Shown: positions 1 through 9,204, counted from the stretch's first letter. The stretch: 64,000 nt of DNA from an uncultured Burkholderiales bacterium (GCA_903932865.1 CAIZHQ010000006.1:62001-126000), one strand, 5' to 3'. A program made the numbers and translations. Notes: generated by a model not told the origin, from the sequence alone.

Positions 1-351
1 AATGCCTTGCCGGCGAATCGCCAACATGCCTGTCACCAGCGCCAGCAAGCCAGAGCAAGCGGTGGCGAACAACACCGCCAATTCGGGGTTCCAACCCCAG
101 ACTTTGGCCGCGTGGGCGGCGGCATAACCTGCGGTGCCCAAAAACATGGCGTGGCCAAACGACAGCAGACCACCAAAACCAATGAGCAGGTTGAAGGCAC
201 ATGCAAACAAAGCAAAGCACATGACCTTCATCAGGAAGATAGGGTAGACCCAGATCGGGGCGATGACCAGCACCATCACCATGATGGCAAAGGCCACCCA
301 CTGGTGAGTGAACGACTGGGTCTTGAGTGAGGGGGTCGAGACAGTGGTCAT
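1..351 (-). CDS. livM: Branched-chain amino acid ABC transporter permease LivM (N-terminal part, cut by window edge)
   Basis: The reverse strand from the ATG at 349-351 reads 117 codons without a stop to base 1, so the gene continues outside the window. The N-terminus is hydrophobic after about 18 polar residues and carries the LivM-type stretch FNLLIGFGGLLSFGHAMFLG (about residues 54-73), then the AAHAAKVWGW loop and a further membrane segment. LivM pairs with LivH to form the inner-membrane channel of HAAT-family importers for leucine/isoleucine/valine or related amides. It starts 4 bases after the livH stop, so it is the last seen gene of the liv operon. Substrate is not determinable from the permease. 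Confidence 0.9.
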   Translation of the reverse strand, partial: MTTVSTPSLKTQSFTHQWVAFAIMVMVLVIAPIWVYPIFLMKVMCFALFACAFNLLIGFGGLLSFGHAMFLGTAGYAAAHAAKVWGWNPELAVLFATACSGLLALVTGMLAIRRQGI

Positions 352-355
352 GGTC

Positions 356-1240
356 TTACTTCTGGGTGCCGAACAGGCCTGCAGGCTTGATCAAAAGAAC
401 GATGGTCATGATGATAAAAATCACCGTGCTGGAGGCTTCCGGGTAGAACACTTTGGTCAAGCCTTCGATCAGGCCCAAGCCAAAACCGGTGAGGATCGCC
501 CCCATGATGGAGCCCATGCCGCCGATCACGACCACCGCAAACACCACGATGATGATGTCGGCGCCCATGGTCGGGTTGACCTGGTAAATGGGCGCGGCCA
601 TCACACCGGCAAAAGCCGCCAAGCCCACGCCGAAGCCATAGGTCAGTGTGATCATGCGGGGCACGTTGACGCCAAAAGCCTGCACCAGGCTGGGGTTTTC
701 AGTGGCGGCGCGCAGATAAGCGCCCAGCTTGGTGCGCTCGATCACGTACCAGGTGGACAAGCACACGACCAGCGAGGCGACAATGACCCAGGCACGGTAC
801 TTGGGCAGGAACATGAAACCGGTGTTGTAAGCACCCTTGAAGACCTCGGGCACCGGATAAGGCATGCCCGAAGAGCCGAATTCGTGTCGGAACAAACCCT
901 GAATGATCAAGGCCAGACCGAAGGTGAGCAGCAGACCATACAGGTGGTCCAGCTTGTACAGCTGTTTGAGCATGGTGCGCTCAATGAGCATGCCTGTCGC
1001 GCCCACCAGGATGGGCGTCAGGATGAGAGACACCCAGTAGTTGATGCCCAGCTTGGTCAGCGACAAATAGGCCACAAAGGCGCCCAGCATGTACTGGGCG
1101 CCGTGGGTGAAGTTGATGATGTTCAACAAGCCGAAAATCACGGCCAGGCCCAGCGAGAGCAATGCGTAAAAAGAGCCGTTGATCAGCCCGATCAGCAATT
1201 GCCCGAACAGGGCTTGCGAGGGTATGCCAAAGATTTCCAT
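356..1240 (-). CDS. livH: Branched-chain amino acid ABC transporter permease LivH
   Basis: A 294-residue, almost entirely hydrophobic protein beginning MEIFGIPSQALFGQLLIGLI, with the LivH landmark SFYALLSLGLAVIFGLLNIINF and a GGMGSIMGAILTGFGLGLIEG segment near residues 235-260, the usual place of the ATPase-contact region. Length matches LivH (about 290-310). It lies between the binding-protein gene (gap of 36 bases) and livM (gap of 4), as in a typical liv operon. ATG is at 1238-1240. The family imports branched-chain amino acids, but several relatives import urea, amides or aromatic acids, so the ligand is open. Confidence 0.93.
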   Translation of the reverse strand: MEIFGIPSQALFGQLLIGLINGSFYALLSLGLAVIFGLLNIINFTHGAQYMLGAFVAYLSLTKLGINYWVSLILTPILVGATGMLIERTMLKQLYKLDHLYGLLLTFGLALIIQGLFRHEFGSSGMPYPVPEVFKGAYNTGFMFLPKYRAWVIVASLVVCLSTWYVIERTKLGAYLRAATENPSLVQAFGVNVPRMITLTYGFGVGLAAFAGVMAAPIYQVNPTMGADIIIVVFAVVVIGGMGSIMGAILTGFGLGLIEGLTKVFYPEASSTVIFIIMTIVLLIKPAGLFGTQK

Positions 1241-1276
1241 GGTGATGTATCGACTTGCTTGAACAAAGGGTTGAAA

Positions 1277-2491
1277 TTACTTCTTGACCAGGGGGCACTC
1301 GCTCTCAGCCAGGGGGCGGAAAGCCTCGTTAGCAGGAATGGTGGCCACCAGCTTGTAGTAGTCGTATGGGCCTTTGGATTCGGCTGGCTTCTTGACCTGG
1401 AACAGGTAGGCCGGGTGGATCTTGCGACCGTCTGCGCGCACGGTGCCTTTGCCAAACAAAGGATCGTCGGTGGGCAGTTCTTTCATCTTGGCGGCGACTT
1501 TGCTGCCGTCATCGGTCTTGGCCGCATCCACAGCCTTCAGGTAATGGATCACGCTGGAGTAAACACCGGCTTGCACCATCGATGGGTATTTGCCACCCTG
1601 GATTGCGGCGAAACGCTTGCTGAAAGCGCGGGTGTTGTCGTTCAGATCCCAGTAGAAGGTTTCGGTCAGCATCAGGCCTTGCGCGATGTTCAGACCCAGC
1701 GAGTGCACGTCAGGCAGGAACACCAGCAAGCCGGCCAGATTTTGGCCGCCTTTGGTGATGCCGAACTCGGCCGCTTGCTTGATCGAGTTGGTGGTGTCAC
1801 CCCCCGCGTTGGCCAGGCCAATGATCTTGGCTTTGGAGGCTTGGGCTTGCAGCAAGAATGAAGAGAAGTCTTGTGTGGGGAAAGGTGTGCGGACTTTGCC
1901 GACCACCTTGCCGCCGTTCTTGTTCACCACGGCTTCGGTGTCGCGCTCCAGGGCGTGGCCGAAAGCGTAGTCGGCGGTCAAGAAGAACCAGGTGTCACCC
2001 CCGCTTTTCACAATGGCTTTGCCTGTGCCGTTGGCCAGCATCCAAGTGTCGTAAGCCCAGTGGATGGTGTTGGCATTGCAGGCCTTGCCCGACAGATCGG
2101 CCGTGGCCGAGCCGGAGTTGACGTGCAGTTTGCCCTTGTCGCTCGCAATTTTGGCCACGGCCAGACCGACCGAAGATGTGGGCACGTCGGCGATCATGTC
2201 GACTTTGTCGGTGTCAAACCATTGGCGAGCCACGTTGGAGCCCACATCGGGTTTGTTTTGATGGTCAGCGCCGACGATTTCGACTTTGAGCGTGCTCTTG
2301 GTCGCCTTGATGTAGTCCTCGACGGCCATGCGGGCCGCCGTCACCGAGCCGGGGCCGGTGATGTCCGAATACAAGCCCGACATGTCGTTGAGCACGCCGA
2401 TCTTGACGATGCCGTCCGAGATCTGTGCTTGGGCTGAGCCTGCAAAGGCGCAAGCGGCCACGGCGGCGAGGGAAAGAAGTTTGCGTTTCAT
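1277..2491 (-). CDS. ABC transporter substrate-binding protein, Leu/Ile/Val-binding (Peripla_BP_6) family
   Basis: 404 residues. The chosen ATG (2489-2491) starts MKRKLLSLAAVAACAFAGSA with AQAQ following: a Sec signal peptide with an AxA cleavage site, preceded by GGAG 8 bases upstream. A longer frame to 2596 has no signal peptide and is rejected. The mature part opens with ISDGIVKIGVLNDMSGLYSD, the start typical of type I periplasmic-binding proteins of the LivJ/AmiC group, and contains HWAYDTWMLANGTGKA and a C-terminal VKKPAESKGPYDYYKLVATI segment common in the group annotated as urea/short-chain amide/branched-chain amino acid binding. It presumably delivers ligand to LivHM. The gene order livG-livF-SBP-livH-livM is compact and probably one transcript. 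Confidence 0.9.
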   Translation of the reverse strand: MKRKLLSLAAVAACAFAGSAQAQISDGIVKIGVLNDMSGLYSDITGPGSVTAARMAVEDYIKATKSTLKVEIVGADHQNKPDVGSNVARQWFDTDKVDMIADVPTSSVGLAVAKIASDKGKLHVNSGSATADLSGKACNANTIHWAYDTWMLANGTGKAIVKSGGDTWFFLTADYAFGHALERDTEAVVNKNGGKVVGKVRTPFPTQDFSSFLLQAQASKAKIIGLANAGGDTTNSIKQAAEFGITKGGQNLAGLLVFLPDVHSLGLNIAQGLMLTETFYWDLNDNTRAFSKRFAAIQGGKYPSMVQAGVYSSVIHYLKAVDAAKTDDGSKVAAKMKELPTDDPLFGKGTVRADGRKIHPAYLFQVKKPAESKGPYDYYKLVATIPANEAFRPLAESECPLVKK

Positions 2492-2516
2492 CGTGTTATC
2501 TCCAGTTAGAAAAAAA

Positions 2517-3227
2517 TCACACACCCAGGTACTCATGCAGCATGCCCATTTTGGCGGACAGCTCTTGCGAGCTGAAGGTTTCCACCATCTGGCCATGCTC
2601 CATCACGTAAAACCGGTCGGCCAAGGGCGCGGCAAACCGGAAGTTCTGTTCCACCATGATGATCGTGAAGCCCTTGGCCTTGAGGGCCTTGATCATGCGG
2701 GCCAAGGCCTGAACAATGACCGGGGCCAGGCCTTCGGAAATTTCGTCGAGCAGCAAAAACCGCGCACCCGTGCGCAGGATGCGGCCCACCGCCAGCATTT
2801 GCTGTTCCCCCCCTGACAGGCGGGTGCCGGGACTGTTGCGGCGCTCCAGCAGGTTGGGAAACATGTCGTAGATTTCTTCGACCGACATGCCGTTCGGGGC
2901 AATCACGGGCGGCAGCATCAGGTTTTCTTCGCAGGTCAGGGCCGAGAAAATACCGCGTTCTTCGGGGCAATAACCCAGGCCGAGTTTGGCGATCTGGTGC
3001 GGTGCCCAATTCACGGTCTCTTGCCCATTGATGGTGATGGAGCCCGTGCGGCGTCCCACCAGACCCAAAATGGATTTGACGGTGGTGGTGCGTCCAGCCC
3101 CGTTGCGCCCCAGCAGTGTGACCACCTCGCCTTCGTTGACGGTCATGTCCACCCCATGCAGGATGTGCGACTCGCCGTACCAGGACTGCAGGTTGCTGAT
3201 GCGCAGGAATTCTTTGGAATCAGCCAT
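2517..3227 (-). CDS. livF: Branched-chain amino acid ABC transporter ATP-binding protein LivF (Walker A Lys replaced by Arg)
   Basis: 236 residues from the ATG at 3225-3227 (MADSKEFLRISNLQSWYGES); the longer upstream frame only overlaps livG. It has the ABC order: Walker A near residue 40, Q-loop region, signature LSGGEQQMLAVGR, Walker B RFLLLDEISEGLAP and an H-loop region IIMVEQNF. LivF-specific features are the short C-terminus and the SEGLAP after Walker B. The Walker A reads GRNGAGRTT, with Arg where Lys normally contacts ATP phosphates; the codon is CGC and the frame is intact. It overlaps livG by 8 bases. It probably forms a heterodimer with LivG at the membrane. Confidence 0.9.
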   Translation of the reverse strand: MADSKEFLRISNLQSWYGESHILHGVDMTVNEGEVVTLLGRNGAGRTTTVKSILGLVGRRTGSITINGQETVNWAPHQIAKLGLGYCPEERGIFSALTCEENLMLPPVIAPNGMSVEEIYDMFPNLLERRNSPGTRLSGGEQQMLAVGRILRTGARFLLLDEISEGLAPVIVQALARMIKALKAKGFTIIMVEQNFRFAAPLADRFYVMEHGQMVETFSSQELSAKMGMLHEYLGV

Positions 3228-3996
3228 GGGCACCCTCCAGTTGGTTGTCAGCGGTGCCCATGTAGGCTTCCAGCACTTGGGGATTTTTCGAAACCACTTC
3301 GTAAGGTCCTTCTGCAATCACTTGTCCACGTTGCAAGACACTGATGGTGTCGGCGATCTTGGACACCACGCTCATGTTGTGTTCCACCATGAGAATGGTG
3401 CGGTTGGCACCGACTTTTTTGATCAGCTGCGTGACGCGGTCCACGTCTTCGTGGCCCATGCCTTGAGTGGGCTCGTCCAGCAACATCAGTTCGGGGTCCA
3501 TGGCCAGCGTGGTGGCAATTTCCAGGGCGCGCTTGCGGCCGTAGGGCAATTCCACCGCCGTGAGATCGGCCATGCTGCCCAAATCGACCTGGTCGAGCAA
3601 GGCCATCGCCTTGTCGTTGAGCAGGTTCAGGCTGCGCTCGGAACGCCAGAAATGCAGCGACACACCAGTGGCACGCTGCAAACCAATGCGCACGTTTTCC
3701 ATCACCGTGAGGTTGGGGAAGGTGGCCGAAATCTGGAACGAGCGCACGATGCCCCGGCGCGCCACCTGGGAGGGTTTTTCGCCCGTGATGTCGTGGCCAT
3801 TGAACAGGATCTGCCCCTTGGTCGGAATCAGGAATTTGGTCAGCAGGTTGAAGACCGTGGTCTTGCCTGCGCCATTGGGGCCGATCAACGCGTGAATCTG
3901 GCCGCGCTGCACACTCAGGTTCACGTCATTGACGGCGACAAAGCCCTTGAACTCTTTGATGAGATTTCGGGTTTCAAGGATGGTGTTGCTGGACAT
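3220..3996 (-). CDS. livG: Branched-chain amino acid ABC transporter ATP-binding protein LivG
   Basis: 258 residues from the ATG at 3994-3996 (MSSNTILETRNLIKEFKGFV), the start that matches the family; an upstream in-frame ATG at 4048-4050 would add 18 non-family residues. It has Walker A GPNGAGKTT, the long LivG-specific insert after the Q-loop, ELPYGRKRALEIATTLA in place of a canonical LSGGQ signature (normal for LivG), Walker B ELMLLDEPTQGM and EHNM H-loop. It works with LivF to power import. It is the first gene of the liv operon; the 232 bases upstream contain no other gene and should hold the promoter, although I see no strong consensus. Confidence 0.92.
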   Translation of the reverse strand: MSSNTILETRNLIKEFKGFVAVNDVNLSVQRGQIHALIGPNGAGKTTVFNLLTKFLIPTKGQILFNGHDITGEKPSQVARRGIVRSFQISATFPNLTVMENVRIGLQRATGVSLHFWRSERSLNLLNDKAMALLDQVDLGSMADLTAVELPYGRKRALEIATTLAMDPELMLLDEPTQGMGHEDVDRVTQLIKKVGANRTILMVEHNMSVVSKIADTISVLQRGQVIAEGPYEVVSKNPQVLEAYMGTADNQLEGAHG

Positions 3997-4228
3997 CTGG
4001 AGGGCTCGGTTTCTTTCGGCGGATGTTTCAAACTCTACAAAGTGGGCCATTGTGAGACTGGAGCGTCACTTTTTGCTTCATGGTTATCCCGTGGTTTGTC
4101 TCGTTGGTGTCTACAAATCGCAAGCCTTTCCCATTTCAGCAGCCGCCATTGGGCTAAGCCAAATCAGTGCTGCTTGCAAGGTTATGGCGCCAACTGAGTA
4201 GCGGCAAAGAATTCAGACCCATACCGGC

Positions 4229-5761
4229 TCAAGTCCGACGTGATTCCAGCCCTTGCGCATCGATGGCGCGCAGTTCAGTTTTCAGCACCTTGCCGTAATT
4301 GTTCTTGGGCAAGGCTGGGACAAAGTGGTAATGCTTGGGCCGCTTGAATCGCGCCACTTGGTCCAGGCAGTGCCCGTCCAAATCGTTCGCACTCACGGGT
4401 TGGCGGCACACCACAAACGCCACCACCACCTCGCCCCACTCGGGGTCGGGGCGGCCGATCACCGAGACCTCGGCCACCTGCGGGTGCGTGAGCAAGGCTT
4501 CTTCGACTTCGCGGGGGTAAATGTTGGTGCCACCGCTGATCACCATGTCCTTCGATCGGTCCAGCAAAGTCAGGTAACCATCGGCATCCAGCCGCCCCAC
4601 ATCGCCGGTTTGCAACCAGCCGCCGCGAATGGCTTTGGCCGTGGCCTCAGGGTCGCGCCAATAGCCCGCCATGACCAGCTCGCTGCGCACGCAAATTTCA
4701 CCCACTTCGCCCACTGGCAAGCTCGTACCCGACTCGTCTCCAATCTTCAGCTCGACCATGGCCTGTGCATGCCCGACCGAAGCCAGCCGTTCCCGGTAAC
4801 GCGGGTGGGTGGTGTCCAGCACATCGCTCTTGGGCAGCACGCTGATGGTCATCGGGCATTCGCCTTGGCCATAAATCTGCGCAAAGTGCGGGCCGATGAC
4901 CTGCAAGGCCTCTTCGATGTCAGCCAGGTACATGGGGCCGCCGCCATAGACGATGGTGGCCAGTCCCTGCGGCCGCTCGGGCAAGTGGCGTGCCGCATCC
5001 ACCAGCCGCCGCACCATGGTGGGCGCTGCAAAAAACGAGGCCCGCTGCCAGTGCTCAGCCAGCAACAAGGCTTCGTGCGGGTCAAAGCCGTCCGAGCGCG
5101 GCACCACATTCAGCCCGGCGTTCAGCACATAAGGCAAGTGGTACATGCCGCCACCGTGCGACAGCGGCGCGGGGTGCAGCATGGTGTCGCCACGTTCCAC
5201 CGATTGCACCGAGCCGAAATATGCCAACGTGCAGCCGCGCAATTGGCGGGCACACAGCACCACGCCCTTGGGCCTGCCGGTGGTGCCGCTGGTGTAGAAC
5301 AACCAAGCCGGGTCGTCGTCCTCGCGGGCTTGCAGTGGCAGTTCTGGGCCTTCGACTTGCAACATGAATGAGCTGTCAGCCTTAACGGCTGTAACAACGC
5401 CCAAGTCGCGCAGTGCTTGGGTGAAAGTGTGTTCCCGTTCGCTGTCGCAAAAAGCGATGCGCGCCTCGCTGTGCTGAGCGATCCATGCCGCTTCGCGTTC
5501 GTGCAGCTTGGCATTGACGGGCACCGCCACCGCACCAGCCCACCAGATGCCCCACATGAGGGGCAAATATTCGGGCGTGTTGTACAGGAACAGCATCACG
5601 CGGTCGCCGGGCTGCACACCTTGGGCGTGCAGCCAGCTGGCCGTGCGGGCAGCGCGGTGGGCGAATTCTGCGTAATCGCACCAGACCTCGGTGCCGTGCG
5701 CGATGGCCGCTTGCTGCGGGTAACGTTCGGCGGTGCGCGCCAACCAAAGAGCAATGTTCAT
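4229..5761 (-). CDS. AMP-dependent acyl-CoA synthetase/ligase (ANL superfamily)
   Basis: 510 residues from ATG 5759-5761 (MNIALWLARTAERYPQQAAI). It activates a carboxylic acid to acyl-AMP and then acyl-CoA. Motifs: P-loop-like YTSGTTGRPKG (residues 156-166), YGQGE aromatic/ATP motif (297-301), LQTGDVGRLDADGY (383-396), the hinge DRSKDMVISGGTNIYPREVE (401-420) and the C-terminal catalytic lysine in NYGKVLK (Lys491). Length fits long- or medium-chain fatty acid or aryl-CoA ligases. Next downstream genes on the same strand are an SDR oxidoreductase upstream (6578-5796; 34-base gap) and a desaturase, suggesting a lipid or acyl-CoA context. The exact substrate cannot be told from these motifs. Confidence 0.87.
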   Translation of the reverse strand: MNIALWLARTAERYPQQAAIAHGTEVWCDYAEFAHRAARTASWLHAQGVQPGDRVMLFLYNTPEYLPLMWGIWWAGAVAVPVNAKLHEREAAWIAQHSEARIAFCDSEREHTFTQALRDLGVVTAVKADSSFMLQVEGPELPLQAREDDDPAWLFYTSGTTGRPKGVVLCARQLRGCTLAYFGSVQSVERGDTMLHPAPLSHGGGMYHLPYVLNAGLNVVPRSDGFDPHEALLLAEHWQRASFFAAPTMVRRLVDAARHLPERPQGLATIVYGGGPMYLADIEEALQVIGPHFAQIYGQGECPMTISVLPKSDVLDTTHPRYRERLASVGHAQAMVELKIGDESGTSLPVGEVGEICVRSELVMAGYWRDPEATAKAIRGGWLQTGDVGRLDADGYLTLLDRSKDMVISGGTNIYPREVEEALLTHPQVAEVSVIGRPDPEWGEVVVAFVVCRQPVSANDLDGHCLDQVARFKRPKHYHFVPALPKNNYGKVLKTELRAIDAQGLESRRT

Positions 5762-5795
5762 GTGAATAGGGCAAGTATGCGATGCGATCCGTTTA

Positions 5796-6578
5796 CTAGA
5801 CCAGGACCATGCCGCCATCGAGCAAGATGGACTGCCCTGTCATGCCGCGTGACTCGTGAGAGCCAAGGTAAACCGCCAGTGCGGCAATCTCGTCTGGGTT
5901 CAGCACACGCCCCAGCGGCACCCGCGCCAGTGCGGCCTTGACCATGTCGTCACCACTCATGCCCGAACTTTGGGCCACCTGGGCTTTCAGCGTTTCCACC
6001 ATGTCGGTCTGCACAAAGCCGGGGCAGATCGCATTCACCGTGACCGCGTGCGGGCTGGCTTCGAGCGCGACGCAGCGCGTCAAGCCCACCACCGCGTGCT
6101 TGCTGACGTTGTAGGCCGACTGGTTGCGCGAGCCCCATTTGCCAGCCGTGGAGGCGATGTTGACGATGCGTCCGTGTCGGCGCGCTTGCATGCCCGGCAG
6201 GCACGCCTGCATGAAGTGCAGCACGCCAAACAGGTTCACATCGAGCATGTCCTGAAAATCTTGCGGCGCGTAGTCGAGGAAAGGCTTGGCCCGGTACACC
6301 CCCGCGTTGTTGACCAGCACGTCGACGCGCCCAAAGCGCTTTTCGACTTGCGCGACGGCCGCAAAGCAGGCGTCACGCTCGGTCACGTTCAGGCCCAAAG
6401 TCATGATGCGCTCGTCAGGCAAGCCCAGGCTGTCCTTGACCTCCTGCAGGCGAGATGTGTCGGTGGCGATCAGGCAAAGGCTGGCCCCTTCAGCGGCATA
6501 GGCCTCGGCGATCGCGCGGCCGATGCCGCGGCTGGCGCCGGTCACGATGGCCACTTGTTGGTCGAGTCGGGGTGCCAT
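5796..6578 (-). CDS. Short-chain dehydrogenase/reductase (SDR), FabG/3-hydroxybutyrate dehydrogenase-like
   Basis: 260 residues from the second of two close ATGs (6576-6578; MAPRLDQQVAIVTGASRGIG), chosen because AGGA lies 6 bases upstream; the first ATG (6584) abuts that sequence. Classical SDR signatures are present: TGASRGIG cofactor loop (13-20), NNAG (90-93), catalytic Ser143, Tyr156 and Lys160 (YNVSK), and the C-terminal GQSILLDGGM. It probably oxidises or reduces a hydroxyacyl substrate with NAD(P). It lies 34 bases ahead of the acyl-CoA ligase gene and 22 bases after the desaturase gene, so the three are probably co-transcribed. FabG-like, 3-hydroxybutyrate or hydroxyacyl-CoA dehydrogenase activity are all possible. 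Confidence 0.88.
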   Translation of the reverse strand: MAPRLDQQVAIVTGASRGIGRAIAEAYAAEGASLCLIATDTSRLQEVKDSLGLPDERIMTLGLNVTERDACFAAVAQVEKRFGRVDVLVNNAGVYRAKPFLDYAPQDFQDMLDVNLFGVLHFMQACLPGMQARRHGRIVNIASTAGKWGSRNQSAYNVSKHAVVGLTRCVALEASPHAVTVNAICPGFVQTDMVETLKAQVAQSSGMSGDDMVKAALARVPLGRVLNPDEIAALAVYLGSHESRGMTGQSILLDGGMVLV

Positions 6579-6600
6579 TTTCATTCCTGGGTTTGAGGGG

Positions 6601-7578
6601 TCAAATAAGCGAAGCGCGTTTGCGCTGATCGCCTGGCTTGCCGTGATCGGGGTCGTCGTGCGGATTGGACACCGCTTTGCGCAGCACGGCCAGATAACCC
6701 TGGGCCAGTTCCATGCGCGGGCCAAAGCCTTGCTCAACCAGCATGCGGTGGGCGGCGGGCAACTTCCAGCAGGGCGTGAACACAAACAGGTGATGTTCCA
6801 GGTGGTAATTCACCCAGTAAGGGGCCAGCACCATGCGCATGCCCCAGTTCGTCAGCGTGGTGCGGGTGTTGCGCAAGCGGTCATCGTTGTTGCCCACCAC
6901 CGCGTGTTCGGCGATGTTGCGGATTCGGCTGATCACTTGATACCAGGTGAGCAAGGGCAGCAGCCACAAGGCAAAGAAAACCCACCACACATCCGCAGCG
7001 GCGGTGATCGCAAAGATGGCCAGGTTGGTGAGGAAGAAGTATTTTTCTGCAGCGATCAGGTTCTTCAGACGTTGCCAGCGGCTGGGGCTGTCGCCCATTT
7101 CCAGGCGGAAAGATTCAACGCGCCGTTGGTAACCCGTGATGCCCAGAATGTCGCGCCGCATCTTGCGCCAAAAGCTGCTTGGGCTGATGGGAAACGGGGC
7201 CGACAAGACCAGATCAGGGTCTTCGGCCTGTTGGGTGTGGCGGTGGTGGCTCAGGTGGTAGGGGCGGTACAGCGTGAGGCTTGCGCCCACAGGCCAACCG
7301 CACAAAAACGCGCCCAGCGTGTCATTGAGCCGGGTGCTCTTGAACAGGGCGCGGTGCGCTGCATCGTGCATCAAAATCGCCAGGCCCAGTTGCCGCCCGC
7401 CAATGATGACCACGGCAACGAGGAAGCTCAAGGGGTTGGGCCAGGCGATGAACAACGCCATAGCCAATGCGATCACGCCCCAAGCGTGCAACACCAGATA
7501 AGCACCCATCCAGTCCGAGCGTTCGCGCAAAAATGCGTCTTGCTCGGGGCTGAGGCTGGGCTGGGTGTCGGTGGTCAT
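6601..7578 (-). CDS. Fatty acid desaturase family membrane protein
   Basis: 325 residues from ATG 7576-7578; a TTG 18 bases earlier is in frame but unlikely. The three His clusters that bind the di-iron centre are visible: HDAAH (71-75), HLSHHRH (108-114) and HLEHH (259-263), with NIAEH (221-225) adding a histidine. Hydrophobic segments at about 30-68 and 182-212 fit an integral membrane desaturase/hydroxylase. The HLEHH-containing group includes acyl-lipid and carotenoid-modifying enzymes; the substrate is unknown. It is the first gene of a probable three-gene unit with the SDR and acyl-CoA ligase. Its upstream region (7579-7727) contains a palindrome listed separately. Confidence 0.88.
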   Translation of the reverse strand: MTTDTQPSLSPEQDAFLRERSDWMGAYLVLHAWGVIALAMALFIAWPNPLSFLVAVVIIGGRQLGLAILMHDAAHRALFKSTRLNDTLGAFLCGWPVGASLTLYRPYHLSHHRHTQQAEDPDLVLSAPFPISPSSFWRKMRRDILGITGYQRRVESFRLEMGDSPSRWQRLKNLIAAEKYFFLTNLAIFAITAAADVWWVFFALWLLPLLTWYQVISRIRNIAEHAVVGNNDDRLRNTRTTLTNWGMRMVLAPYWVNYHLEHHLFVFTPCWKLPAAHRMLVEQGFGPRMELAQGYLAVLRKAVSNPHDDPDHGKPGDQRKRASLI

Positions 7579-7631
7579 GGCATGGGGAGTCGGCAAAAGG
7601 ACTATCTTGTGCCTTTGGCCTCTGCCTGATA

Positions 7632-7645
7632 GTCACAGGGGTGAC
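7632..7645. promoter_or_regulatory. Palindrome GTCAC-N4-GTGAC upstream of the desaturase gene
   Basis: The sequence GTCACAGGGGTGAC is a perfect 5-base inverted repeat with a 4-base spacer, 54 bases upstream of the desaturase ATG in the only noncoding space before this operon. Such a site could be an operator for a TetR- or Fur-like regulator, but none is encoded next to it. Confidence 0.3.
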
Positions 7646-7727
7646 CTTTTCGGGACTTTCCCTGATCGCCTGCGTTTTGTGTGTGTCAAGTCGGGTGTGA
7701 CAAATTTGCGCAGGGCTTGGCTTTGGC

Positions 7728-9140
7728 TCACTTGCCGATGCAAAAACTCGAAAAGATCACGCCCAGCAAATCGTCGGCGCTGAACTCGCCCGTGATCTCG
7801 TTGAGTGCGTTTTGGCCCAAGCGCAGCTCTTCGGCCAGCAGGTCCAGGTTTTGCGCTTGCGCGGCCAAATGGGCATTGGCGATTTCAAGATGCTCGCGTA
7901 CGCGATGCAGGGCCTGCACATGGCGCTCGCGGGCGATGAACAGTCCTTCGCTGGCTTGCTGCCACCCCGCTTGCTGCAGCAATTGTTGGCGCAGGGCTTG
8001 CAAGCCTTCGCCCGTCAGTGCAGACAGGGTCAAGCCCGTGCGCTCGCCGGGCGCACGGGCAGCGTCGGCTTTGTTCCACACATCGATCACCGCCACGCTC
8101 GCGGGCAGGCGACTTTTGAGGGCACTGGCGATGTCGGCGTCGGCGCTGTCGTGATCGGCTTGACCTGCACGCGTCAGGTCGTGCAAAAACAGCACCGCAT
8201 CGGCGTTGTCGATCTGACCCCAAGCGCGGGCAATGCCAATTTGCTCCACCTCGTCCACGCCTTCGCCTTCGCGCAGGCCGGCGGTGTCGATCACATGCAG
8301 CGGCACGCCTTCGATCTGGATGGTTTGCTGCACCACATCGCGCGTGGTGCCCGCAATGGGCGTAACAATCGCCAGCTCGGCCCCGGCCAGCGCGTTGAGC
8401 AGCGAACTCTTGCCCGCATTGGGTTGGCCTGCAATCACCACCTTGATGCCTTCACGCAGCAAGGCGCCTTGGCGGGCTTTGCCCAGCACCGTCATCAAGG
8501 CCGCTTGCAGACGGTTCAGCTGGCCTTGTGCATCGGCCTTTTGCAAAAAGTCGATCTCTTCTTCCGGGAAGTCCAGCGTGGCCTCCACCAACATGCGCAG
8601 GTGGATCAGCGCATCGCGCAGTACATGGATCTCTTTGGAAAAATCACCCGCCAAAGAACGGCTGGCGCTGCGTGCCGCAGCTTCGGTGCTGGCGTCGATC
8701 AGGTCGGCAATCGCCTCGGCCTGTGCCAAGTCGATCTTGTCGTTCAGAAATGCCCGCTCAGAAAACTCGCCCGGTTGCGCCACCCGCAAACCGGCCAAAC
8801 GCGGCTGGCCAGTGGTCGGGTCGTTCTCGGCCGCCGCTTGCAGGCAGCGCGCCACCAACAGCTGCAGCACCACCGGCCCGCCATGCGCTTGCAACTCCAG
8901 CACGTCTTCGCCAGTGAACGAGTGCGGTGCCACAAAGTGCAGCGCCAAACCATGATCGATTGGGCTGCCATCGGCATCGGCAAAAGGCAGGTAAGTGGCC
9001 TCTCGGGCTTTCAGCCGTCGCCCGCACAACGCCTCAATCAGCGAAGAGAGCTGGCGGCCCGAGACCCGCACAATGCCCACCGCACCGCGACCAGGTGCGG
9101 TGGCGATGGCGACAATGGGTTCTTGTTGACGGGCGAGCAT
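7728..9140 (-). CDS. mnmE: tRNA uridine-5-carboxymethylaminomethyl modification GTPase MnmE (TrmE)
   Basis: 470 residues, normal length. With MnmG it makes the cmnm5 modification on U34 of several tRNAs. The order is N-terminal folate-binding domain (1-120), helical domain, and an inserted G domain with GQPNAGKSS (238-246), PIAGTTRD (261-268), DTAG (285-288) and WNKAD, ending in the family-defining C-terminal FCIGK whose Cys is essential. It is the last gene of the conserved rpmH-rnpA-yidD-yidC-mnmE block next to the origin; a terminator lies between yidC and mnmE, so it may have its own promoter. Confidence 0.97.
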   Translation of the reverse strand: MLARQQEPIVAIATAPGRGAVGIVRVSGRQLSSLIEALCGRRLKAREATYLPFADADGSPIDHGLALHFVAPHSFTGEDVLELQAHGGPVVLQLLVARCLQAAAENDPTTGQPRLAGLRVAQPGEFSERAFLNDKIDLAQAEAIADLIDASTEAAARSASRSLAGDFSKEIHVLRDALIHLRMLVEATLDFPEEEIDFLQKADAQGQLNRLQAALMTVLGKARQGALLREGIKVVIAGQPNAGKSSLLNALAGAELAIVTPIAGTTRDVVQQTIQIEGVPLHVIDTAGLREGEGVDEVEQIGIARAWGQIDNADAVLFLHDLTRAGQADHDSADADIASALKSRLPASVAVIDVWNKADAARAPGERTGLTLSALTGEGLQALRQQLLQQAGWQQASEGLFIARERHVQALHRVREHLEIANAHLAAQAQNLDLLAEELRLGQNALNEITGEFSADDLLGVIFSSFCIGK

Positions 9141-9163
9141 GGTGGGAATGAGCGAGGTGAAGC

Positions 9164-9190
9164 AAAAAAAGGCCGCTTGCGCGGCCCTTT
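9164..9190 (-). terminator. Rho-independent terminator after yidC
   Basis: Between the yidC stop (9205) and mnmE start (9140), the minus strand reads AAAGGGCCGC, loop GCAA, GCGGCCTTTTTTT: a GC-rich stem of GGCCGC/GCGGCC followed by a run of seven T. It would stop transcription from the rpmH-yidC operon before mnmE. Confidence 0.8.
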
Positions 9191-9204
9191 GAATGGATGG
9201 GAAA

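Noticed and set aside
308-1861. Long plus-strand frame of 517 residues antisense to livH and the binding protein
   Set aside because: It is rich in His, Gln and Gly, has no family features, and its opposite strand encodes clear LivH and a signal-peptide-bearing binding protein. It is a product of GC-rich codon use.
2517-3227. LivF as a pseudogene because of the Walker A change
   Set aside because: The frame is intact, all other motifs are present and the gene is coupled to livG, so a functional variant is more likely than decay.
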